A DNA stretch of 64,000 nt from positions 3,844,001 to 3,908,000 of the forward strand of contig NZ_PHUE01000001.1 of NCBI RefSeq assembly GCF_002813295.1, read 5' to 3'. This DNA comes from Flavobacterium sp. 5. GTDB taxonomy: Bacteria > Bacteroidota > Bacteroidia > Flavobacteriales > Flavobacteriaceae. Positions 57,647 to 64,000 of this stretch are shown here, piece after piece (the first letter of the stretch is position 1; the number at the start of each line of letters is the position of its first letter). A model generated the notes under the pieces. It worked only from the letters and a program-made list of their open reading frames with translations, had not been told where the DNA came from and made no database searches. The translations under genes were made by a program, and so were the position numbers.

Positions 57647-58504
57647 ATGATTACTGAAGAGCAGTTTCAAAACGAAATAAAGATATTGATTGCAAACGCT
57701 ATCAGAGAAGATGTAGGGACAGGTGATTACAGTTCATTAGCCTGTATACCAGCAAACGCAATGGGTAAAGCAAAATTATTGGTAAAAGAAGACGGTATTA
57801 TCGCAGGAGTATCCCTCGCAAAAATGATATTCAAATACGTAGATCCCAATATGCAAATAGAAACCTTTATTGAAGATGGAGCAACAGTCAAAAAAGGCGA
57901 TGTTGTATTTCATGTATCAGGAAGCTCTCAATCTATTTTAAAATCCGAAAGAGTAGTGCTAAATTCTATGCAACGCATGAGTGCCATTGCAACCAAAACA
58001 AATAGTTATGTACAGTTATTAAAAGGAACTAATACAAAAGTATTAGATACCCGAAAAACAACTCCAGGATTCCGCGTAGCAGAAAAGTGGGCCGTAACAA
58101 TTGGAGGCGGAGAAAATCATCGTTTTGCATTATATGATATGGTGATGCTAAAAGATAATCACATTGATTTTGCAGGAGGAATTACTTTAGCAATTGCTAA
58201 AACGCAAACCTATCTTAAACAAAACAATTTAGATTTAAAGATTATCGTCGAAGCCAGAGATCTCGAAGAAATCAAAGAAATTTTAAAAAGCGAAGGAGTC
58301 CACAGGATATTAATTGATAACTTCAATTACCAAGACACCAGAACTGCAGTAGCTTTAATCGGCGACAAATGCCAAACCGAATCTTCTGGAAATATAAATG
58401 AAGAAACCATGCGTAATTATGCAGAGTGTGGTGTAGATTATATCTCATCAGGGGCATTAACACATTCTATTTACAACATGGATTTAAGCCTAAAAGCAAT
58501 TTAA
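57647..58504 (+). CDS. nadC: Nicotinate-nucleotide diphosphorylase (carboxylating)
   Basis: NadC makes nicotinate mononucleotide from quinolinate and PRPP in de novo NAD synthesis. The 285-residue protein shows REDVGTGDYSSLACIPANA (N-terminal), the PRPP/quinolinate site DTRKTTPGFRVAEKWAVTIGGGENHRFALYDMVMLKDNH, VEARDLEEIKEI, IDNFN, ESSGNI and the end VDYISSGALTHSI. All family blocks are complete. The yihY-like gene begins 4 bp after its stop, so the two are probably co-transcribed. No other NAD gene (nadA, nadB) is in the window. Confidence 0.97.
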   Translation: MITEEQFQNEIKILIANAIREDVGTGDYSSLACIPANAMGKAKLLVKEDGIIAGVSLAKMIFKYVDPNMQIETFIEDGATVKKGDVVFHVSGSSQSILKSERVVLNSMQRMSAIATKTNSYVQLLKGTNTKVLDTRKTTPGFRVAEKWAVTIGGGENHRFALYDMVMLKDNHIDFAGGITLAIAKTQTYLKQNNLDLKIIVEARDLEEIKEILKSEGVHRILIDNFNYQDTRTAVALIGDKCQTESSGNINEETMRNYAECGVDYISSGALTHSIYNMDLSLKAI

Positions 58505-58508
58505 AAAG

Positions 58509-59435
58509 ATGACAGTTATAATTGAGAATAAACTCGAAAAAATCCCTGTTGTAAAGAACCTAATGCACGTCTTAAAGAAGATAAAAATGCCTGGTTTGGG
58601 AGGTTTCTCGTTTTATGATTTATTAGAGTTGTATTTTAATGGTATCTTAGAAGGTGCCTTTTCATATCATGCAAGTGCTGTCGCCTTTAGTTTCTTTATG
58701 GCATTGTTTCCATTTGCGTTATTTATTTTAAACTTAATACCTTATATTCCTATAGAGGGTTTTCAAAATGATTTTCTGCAGTTTGTAAAGGAGGGAGTGC
58801 CCCCAAACACATATGATGCTATTGCAAATATTATCAATGACATTCTTAATAATAGTCATTCAGGATTAGTGTCTTCGGGTTTTTTATTATCTATTTTCTT
58901 AATGGCAAATGGAATTAATGGTATCCTCGGTGGGTTTGAATCGTCTAAACACGTCTTAGAAAAAAGAGGGTTTTTCAAGCAATATTTGGTTGCCTTAGGG
59001 ATTTCAATAACATTATCTATTCTTTTACTTTTAACGGTTTCTATTATTGTTGTTTTTGAGGTTATTATTCAGAAAACAACCATTCAGGATGTATTAAGTG
59101 AGCAAATTCCTTTAATTATTTTAGGTAGGTATGTTTTTGTAGTTTTAATGATTTTGATAACTTCTTCTATCTTATTACGATACGGAACAAAACAATCACA
59201 TAAACCTCCTTTTATTAGTATTGGTTCCGTTTTTACAACGATTTTGATAGTTGTCTCTTCTTATTTTTTTGGTATTTGGGTAATTCGATTTTCAAAATAC
59301 AACGAGCTATATGGGTCAATTGGTACACTATTGATTATGATGTTTTATATCTGGATTAACTGTATGATTTTATTGTTAGGATTTGAATTGAACGCAACAA
59401 TTCATAAATTAAAAAAGAGCAAATCGGAGTATTAA
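58509..59435 (+). CDS. YihY/virulence factor BrkB family membrane protein
   Basis: A 308-residue inner-membrane protein with about six helices. The conserved block FYDLLELYFNGILEGAFSYHASAVAFSFFMALFPFALFILNLIPYIP is the family signature, and SIGTLLIMMFYIWINCMILLLGFELNATI is the typical last helix pair. The function of this family is not established (formerly mis-named ribonuclease BN). It follows nadC by 4 bp. Confidence 0.93.
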   Translation: MTVIIENKLEKIPVVKNLMHVLKKIKMPGLGGFSFYDLLELYFNGILEGAFSYHASAVAFSFFMALFPFALFILNLIPYIPIEGFQNDFLQFVKEGVPPNTYDAIANIINDILNNSHSGLVSSGFLLSIFLMANGINGILGGFESSKHVLEKRGFFKQYLVALGISITLSILLLLTVSIIVVFEVIIQKTTIQDVLSEQIPLIILGRYVFVVLMILITSSILLRYGTKQSHKPPFISIGSVFTTILIVVSSYFFGIWVIRFSKYNELYGSIGTLLIMMFYIWINCMILLLGFELNATIHKLKKSKSEY

Positions 59436-59558
59436 AGTATTTATAATAAATGCGATTTTTTGAATGAAATTTTGTATTCTTGTCATATGCAATTCGTAGG
59501 TGAATTGTGTAGATATATTTCGAATAATAAAATTTAAGAGTCAATAATTTAAGAAAAA

Positions 59559-59990
59559 ATGAAAAAAAGTATCGTATTTGGTTTAGTTGTATTCTTTTCG
59601 GTAATTTCTAATATGCAAAGTCAAACAGTTTTAGGGAAATGGAAAACTATTGATGATGAAACAGGTAAGCCTAAATCTGTGGTTGAAATCTACGAGAAGT
59701 CGGGTAAGATATATGGTAAAGTAATTGAAATTCTTGAAGCTGATAAAAAAAATAAAGTTTGTGAAGAATGTACAGGAGATGATAAAAATAAACCAATTCT
59801 TGGAATTACAGTTATTAAAGGATTGACTAAAGATGGTAAGGAGTACAATGATGGGCAAGTTTTGGATCCTCAAAATGGAAAATTATACAAATGTTTCATC
59901 ACACTAGAAGGAAATGATAAACTTAAAGTAAGAGGCTATATTGGATTTTCTTTATTAGGAAGAACACAATATTGGTATCGAGTAAAATAA
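59559..59990 (+). CDS. DUF2147 family secreted protein
   Basis: A 143-residue exported protein: signal peptide ending in NMQSQ, then VLGKWKTIDDETGKPKSVVEIYEKSGKIYGKVIEI, a CxxC pair (KVCEECTGDDKNKPILG), IKGLTKDGKEYNDGQVLDPQNGKLYKCFITLEGNDKLKVRGYIGFSLLGRTQYWYRV. The G.W.t.dd..G...s.v.i...g...yG.i and LDP..Gk.Y.. segments define DUF2147. A small beta-barrel of unknown function, present widely in Bacteroidetes and Proteobacteria. Single gene. Confidence 0.93.
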   Translation: MKKSIVFGLVVFFSVISNMQSQTVLGKWKTIDDETGKPKSVVEIYEKSGKIYGKVIEILEADKKNKVCEECTGDDKNKPILGITVIKGLTKDGKEYNDGQVLDPQNGKLYKCFITLEGNDKLKVRGYIGFSLLGRTQYWYRVK

Positions 59991-60053
59991 TACTTTTTTT
60001 GATGTTTTAGTATCTAAAACCAAAATCGACAATCTAAATTCTAATATTACTTA

Positions 60054-62504
60054 ATGCATTTCGTAGAAGTTGTTTTACCACTTTCTCTTGCCAAGACTTT
60101 TACATACAGAGTTTCGGAGGCCGAATTTCTTTTTATAAAAAAAGGAATGAGAGTTACGGTGCCTTTTGGGAAAAATAAAATCTATACGGCTTTAGTTATT
60201 GAAATTCACAATAACATACCAACTCTATATGAAGCCAAAGAGATTCATCAAATTTTAGATACAACACCTATAGTAACAGAAATTCAAATCAATCATTGGT
60301 TTTGGATTGCTGATTACTATATGTGTGCTATAGGTGATGTTTATCGTAATGCTATGCCAAGTGCATTGTTATTGGAGAGTGAAACGCTTATTACAAGAAA
60401 AAATGATTCGTATGTTGATGAAAGTCTGCTTTCAGATGATGAATATCTAGTTTACGAAGCTTTACAACAACAGAGTTCATTAAAGATACAGGATATTATT
60501 TCGATTTTGAATAAGAAAAATATTTTTCCAGTTATTCAAAAATTGATTGATAAAAATATTTTAGTATTACAAGAAGAGCTTCAGGAAAGTTACAAGCCTA
60601 AATTGGTTCGGTATGTGCGATTGCACGCAAAATACGATACTGATCAAGGTTTAAAAGATTTACTCGAAATTTTAAAAAGCGCCAATAAGCAAAAGGAAAT
60701 AGTTCTGAATTATTTTCAATTAAGTGCTACTGAAAAGAAGTCGATTACAGTTAAAAAATTAGTTGAAACGGCTCAATCTTCTCCTGCTATTGTTAAGGCA
60801 TTAGTTGAAAAGGAGATTTTAGAAGAATATTTTTTACAAGAAGATCGAATCAATTTTGCAGGCAAAGCGAAAGAAGATGAACTACAATTGAGTTCTGATC
60901 AGCAACGTGCTTTTGAATCTATAAAAGAAAGTTTTGAGCAAAAATCAGTTTGTCTCTTACACGGAATTACTTCAAGTGGAAAGACCGAAATTTACATTAA
61001 GCTTATAGAAGAATATTTGGCTATAGGGAAACAAGTCTTGTATTTGTTGCCGGAAATTGTTTTAACGGCTCAATTGGTTTCTAGAATACGAGCTCATTTT
61101 GGAAATAAAGTAGCTGTTTTTCATTCTAAATTTAATAATAATGAAAGAGTTGAGGTTTGGAATCAGGTTTTATTAAATGCTGAAAAAGCTCAAATCGTAA
61201 TTGGTGCCAGATCGGCTTTATTTTTGCCTTTTCATGATTTAGGATTTGTAATTATTGATGAAGAACACGAACAAAATTTTAAACAATCAGATCCAGCGCC
61301 CAGATTCCATGCTCGTGATTCTGCTATTGTTTTAGCAAATACACATCAGGCTAAAGTGCTTTTAGGTTCGGCTACACCAAGTATCGAAACCTATTATAAT
61401 GCAAAGTCTGATAAGTTTGGATTCGTTGAAATTTTGAAACGTTTTGGAAATGCAAGTTTGCCTGAAGTTCTATTGGTTGATTTGAAAGATAAATACTTTC
61501 GAAAAAAGATGAACGGTCATTTTAGTGATATTTTGATTGAAGAAATCACAACGTCTTTATCGGTGGGAGAGCAAGTGATTTTATTTCAAAATAGAAGAGG
61601 ATATTCACCAATTATAGAATGTATTACTTGTGGGCACGTTCCACATTGTCAGTCTTGTGATGTGAGTTTGACTTATCATAAACATAAAAATCAATTGCGT
61701 TGTCATTATTGTGGGTATTCGATTGCTAATCCAACTCATTGTCATGCTTGTCATAGCGTAGATTTAACTACAAAAGGCTTAGGAACAGAACAAATAGAAC
61801 AAGAGTTGATCACTATTTTTCCAAATGCTAAAATTGGAAGGATGGATCAGGACACAACTCGAGGAAAGTTTGGTTTTGAAAAAATAATTGATAGTTTTAA
61901 GAATCGAGAGTTTGATATTTTGGTAGGAACTCAGATGCTAGCCAAAGGATTAGATTTTGATAATGTAAATTTGGTTGGTATCATGAATGCCGATACAATG
62001 TTGTATCATCCAGATTTTAGAGCTTTCGAGCGAAGTTTTCAAATGATGACACAGGTTGCTGGACGTTCTGGGCGATCGGATAAAAAGGGCAAAGTGGTTA
62101 TTCAGACCTATAATCCTAATCATAATACAATACAGCAAGTCACTCATTCCAATTATATAGGTATGTATAATGAGCAATTATATGATAGGCAAATATATAA
62201 GTATCCACCCTATTTTAGAATTATAAAATTGACATTAAAACAGCGTGATTTTGATAAACTAAAAGAAGGTGCCATGTGGTTGTATCAAGTACTGAGTCAA
62301 AATCTTACTATGCCAGTTTTAGGTCCTGAAGAGCCTGCAATTAATAGAATACGAAATGAATATATAAGGACTATAATCATCAAAATACCGCAAAGCACTT
62401 CTATTATAAGTACAAAAAAAACTATTCAGAAGATACTGAATAGTTTTGAAGCGGTTTCTCAATACAGAGCCATTAAGGTTACTGTAAATGTTGATTTTTA
62501 TTAG
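60054..62504 (+). CDS. priA: Primosomal protein N' (replication restart helicase PriA)
   Basis: PriA recognises stalled forks and reloads the replicative helicase. The 816-residue protein has the N-terminal DNA-binding domain (VVLPLSLAKTFTYRV), then the helicase: Walker A CLLHGITSSGKTEIY, DEAH-type box VIIDEEHEQNFK, VLLGSATPSIETY. The Zn-binding insert CITCGHVPHCQSCDVSLTYHKHKNQLRCHYCGYS ... CHACHS carries paired cysteines. The last motifs are GMDQDTTRG-like GRMDQDTT, LVGTQMLAKGLDFDNVNLVGIM and MMTQVAGRSGRSDKKG. It converges with the LytTR gene, 11 bp between stops. Confidence 0.97.
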   Translation: MHFVEVVLPLSLAKTFTYRVSEAEFLFIKKGMRVTVPFGKNKIYTALVIEIHNNIPTLYEAKEIHQILDTTPIVTEIQINHWFWIADYYMCAIGDVYRNAMPSALLLESETLITRKNDSYVDESLLSDDEYLVYEALQQQSSLKIQDIISILNKKNIFPVIQKLIDKNILVLQEELQESYKPKLVRYVRLHAKYDTDQGLKDLLEILKSANKQKEIVLNYFQLSATEKKSITVKKLVETAQSSPAIVKALVEKEILEEYFLQEDRINFAGKAKEDELQLSSDQQRAFESIKESFEQKSVCLLHGITSSGKTEIYIKLIEEYLAIGKQVLYLLPEIVLTAQLVSRIRAHFGNKVAVFHSKFNNNERVEVWNQVLLNAEKAQIVIGARSALFLPFHDLGFVIIDEEHEQNFKQSDPAPRFHARDSAIVLANTHQAKVLLGSATPSIETYYNAKSDKFGFVEILKRFGNASLPEVLLVDLKDKYFRKKMNGHFSDILIEEITTSLSVGEQVILFQNRRGYSPIIECITCGHVPHCQSCDVSLTYHKHKNQLRCHYCGYSIANPTHCHACHSVDLTTKGLGTEQIEQELITIFPNAKIGRMDQDTTRGKFGFEKIIDSFKNREFDILVGTQMLAKGLDFDNVNLVGIMNADTMLYHPDFRAFERSFQMMTQVAGRSGRSDKKGKVVIQTYNPNHNTIQQVTHSNYIGMYNEQLYDRQIYKYPPYFRIIKLTLKQRDFDKLKEGAMWLYQVLSQNLTMPVLGPEEPAINRIRNEYIRTIIIKIPQSTSIISTKKTIQKILNSFEAVSQYRAIKVTVNVDFY

Positions 62505-62515
62505 AGAGTAGTTTT

Positions 62516-63211
62516 TTATGAATAGGCAAGTGCTTTTACTAAATCTTCTTTTTTGTTTCGGCTTAATGGAATTTTAGTTACTCCAATTTCGGCAAATTTA
62601 CTGTTAAAACGGTCAATCTTATCAATATTTACAATATATGATTTGTGTACCCTAATAAATTTTTCTTTTGATAAATCATTTTCAAAAGATTTCATCGTTG
62701 AGAGGACAAGATTACTGTCATCTTCGGTTACTACTTTTACATAATCACCAAAAGCTTCAATCCATTTAATTTTAGAAGTGAATATCTTCAGTTTTTTTAG
62801 ATTGCTTTTAATAAAGATATGTTCTCCTTCGTCTTCTTTGTTTTCTTTTTTAAGAAGAAAGTGGTCAATCGCTCTGCGGACAGAAGCATTAAATCGTTCA
62901 ATAGAAATAGGTTTCTGTAAATAATCAGTCGCATCATAATCAAAAGCTTTCATAGCGTATTCTGCTTTTGAAGTAATGAAAATGATTTGAGGCTTGGTTT
63001 TTAAACCGTCAAGAAAATCAAAACCGCTAATCACAGGCATTTCAATATCAAGAAATATCAAATCAACATTATGAACAGTCATACAGCTTTTTGCCTCAAT
63101 TGCATTTGAAAAATCTCCGATTAGGTTTAAATTGGTATGATTATTAACTAACTTTGCAATAATCATTCTTTGTATTGAACTATCATCAACAACAACACAG
63201 TTTAGTTTCAT
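62516..63211 (-). CDS. LytTR family response regulator
   Basis: A 231-residue two-domain regulator. The receiver domain shows VVVDDSSIQRMI (acidic pair), the phosphoacceptor Asp55 in LIFLDIEMPVISGFDFL, FITSKAEYAMKAFDYDATDYLQKPI with the conserved Thr/Ser and Lys. The LytTR DNA-binding domain follows: IFIKSNLKKLKIFTSKIKWIEAFGDYVKVVTEDD, and FIRVHKSYIVNIDKIDRF, the family hallmark. It is probably controlled by a histidine kinase of the LytS or His_kinase type elsewhere; none is adjacent, so it is an orphan in this window. On the opposite strand from priA and rpsF. Confidence 0.95.
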   Translation of the reverse strand: MKLNCVVVDDSSIQRMIIAKLVNNHTNLNLIGDFSNAIEAKSCMTVHNVDLIFLDIEMPVISGFDFLDGLKTKPQIIFITSKAEYAMKAFDYDATDYLQKPISIERFNASVRRAIDHFLLKKENKEDEGEHIFIKSNLKKLKIFTSKIKWIEAFGDYVKVVTEDDSNLVLSTMKSFENDLSKEKFIRVHKSYIVNIDKIDRFNSKFAEIGVTKIPLSRNKKEDLVKALAYS

Positions 63212-63316
63212 AGTATCAAGTTTTTGATTTGGTAGAGTAAAAATAGTTTTTTTTTTTATTTAATTTTAAAAATTCAAGTTTTTTTTCCCCGTTCATCGAT
63301 TATAGTTGTTTGGTAC

Positions 63317-63346
63317 TTGTATGTTCGAAAAAAAAGATTACTTTTG
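63317..63346 (+). promoter_or_regulatory. rpsF-rpsR operon promoter
   Basis: TTG (63317-63319) and TACTTTTG (63339-63346) are separated by 19 bases; the second box matches TAnnTTTG. It lies 30 bases ahead of the rpsF start codon. Confidence 0.65.
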
Positions 63347-63376
63347 CACCCAATTTAACAAATAAATAAATTTTTT

Positions 63377-63718
63377 ATGAATCATTATGAAACTGTTTTC
63401 ATTTTAAATCCCGTTTTATCTGAAGTTCAGGTAAAGGAAACAGTAAGCAAATTTGAAGATTTTCTTACTAGTAGAGGAGCAGAAATGGTATCTAAAGAAG
63501 ACTGGGGTCTTAAAAAGATGGCTTACGAAATCCAAAACAAGAAAAGTGGTTTTTACCATTTGTTCGAATTTAAAGTATCAGGAGAAGTTCTTATCGCTTT
63601 TGAAACTGAATTCAGACGTGACGAAAGAGTTATGCGTTTCTTAACTGTAAGTCTTGACAAACATGCTATCTCTTGGGCTGAAAGAAGAAGAGCAAAACTT
63701 AAATCTCAAAAAGCTTAA
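63377..63718 (+). CDS. rpsF: 30S ribosomal protein S6
   Basis: S6 binds S18 on the platform of the 30S subunit. The 113-residue protein shows [74 protein letters not shown] sequence and ends [35 protein letters not shown]. The [11 protein letters not shown] and RDERVMRFL blocks are strongly typical. It is the first gene of the operon, 5 bp before rpsR. Confidence 0.98.
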   Translation: MNHYETVFILNPVLSEVQVKETVSKFEDFLTSRGAEMVSKEDWGLKKMAYEIQNKKSGFYHLFEFKVSGEVLIAFETEFRRDERVMRFLTVSLDKHAISWAERRRAKLKSQKA

Positions 63719-63723
63719 TTATC

Positions 63724-64000
63724 ATGGCAACATTACAACAATCTGCTTCAGGAAAAAAAGACGGGGATATCAGATATCTTACGCCTTTGAACATAGAAAC
63801 TAACAAGACTAAAAAATATTGTCGTTTCAAAAAATCAGGTATCAAATATATCGATTATAAAGATGCTGATTTCTTATTGAAATTCGTTAATGAGCAAGGA
63901 AAAATTCTTCCTCGTCGTTTAACAGGAACTTCATTAAAATACCAAAGAAAAGTGTCTGTAGCTGTAAAAAGAGCACGTCACTTAGCTTTAATGCCATACG
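63724..64000 (+). CDS. rpsR: 30S ribosomal protein S18 (3' end outside window)
   Basis: The frame encodes [20 protein letters not shown], then the family block [65 protein letters not shown]. The CRF, ILPRR and KRARxLALMPY motifs are diagnostic. 92 codons are visible; about six more are expected, so the gene is cut by the right edge. It follows rpsF by 5 bp; rplI usually comes next in this operon. Confidence 0.97.
   Translation, partial: MATLQQSASGKKDGDIRYLTPLNIETNKTKKYCRFKKSGIKYIDYKDADFLLKFVNEQGKILPRRLTGTSLKYQRKVSVAVKRARHLALMPY

Noticed and set aside
1-64000. CRISPR arrays, tRNA and rRNA genes
   Set aside because: No regularly spaced direct repeats of CRISPR type, no cloverleaf or CCA-ended sequence and no rRNA-like block was recognised on either strand; a dedicated tRNA scan could still find one I missed.

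Overview
The window is AT-rich chromosomal DNA from a member of the Bacteroidetes, most likely Flavobacterium or a close relative. The evidence is SusC/SusD pairs, lipoproteins with short Bacteroidetes-type lipoboxes, promoters of the TTTG-N19-TAnnTTTG type instead of -35/-10 boxes, few Shine-Dalgarno sites, a trpEGDCFBA operon order, and small dispersed palindromic repeats of a kind I associate with Flavobacterium genomes. No rRNA, tRNA or CRISPR array was recognised.

Region 1 (1-5.9 kb) holds a left-truncated ExbD-like gene, rlmH, a TauE/SafE exporter, a GNAT enzyme, a DUF4386 membrane protein, an SRPBCC-MarR pair with a clear palindromic operator, a low-affinity iron permease homologue and an unrecognised 170-aa protein. 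Region 2 (5.9-16.2 kb, all minus strand) is the tryptophan operon. From the promoter it reads: an 18-aa leader peptide with three consecutive Trp codons (trpL, too short for ordinary gene calling), an attenuator hairpin, trpE, a tautomerase, a lipoprotein, trpG, a cytochrome-c lipoprotein, a GNAT enzyme, trpD, a methyltransferase-like protein, trpC, trpF, trpB, a GGCT-like protein, trpA and a terminator. Six non-trp genes and several repeat elements are therefore interleaved among the seven trp genes.

Region 3 (16.2-22.7 kb) carries two YceI paralogues, a secreted beta-helix-like protein, a MarR-nitroreductase-YceI operon with two matching operators over its promoter, a complete IS982-type insertion sequence (20646-21646) and a HAD-family lipoprotein. 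Region 4 (22.8-27.5 kb) is a sulfatase locus: two tandem paralogous arylsulfatases, one of them frameshifted in an A7 tract where its sister has A8, and an exported lipoprotein formylglycine-generating enzyme that would be expected to activate them. Region 5 (27.6-31.6 kb) has two AHSA1/SRPBCC proteins, an FMN reductase and two outer-membrane beta-barrel proteins.

Region 6 (31.9-38.5 kb) is housekeeping on the plus strand: dnaK, corA, pta and ackA. Region 7 (38.6-55.9 kb) is a polysaccharide utilisation locus. It has a membrane-spanning beta-propeller/LuxR-HTH regulator, SusC, SusD, a LamG-type surface lipoprotein, a GH144-like beta-1,2-glucanase, an esterase-like hydrolase and a GH3 beta-glucosidase, followed after a terminator by a GH43-F5/8C-FN3 protein and a GH97 enzyme. 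The core composition points to beta-1,2-glucan as substrate. Region 8 (56-64 kb) has an M28 peptidase, nadC-yihY, a DUF2147 protein, priA, a LytTR response regulator on the opposite strand, and the start of the rpsF-rpsR operon, cut by the right edge.
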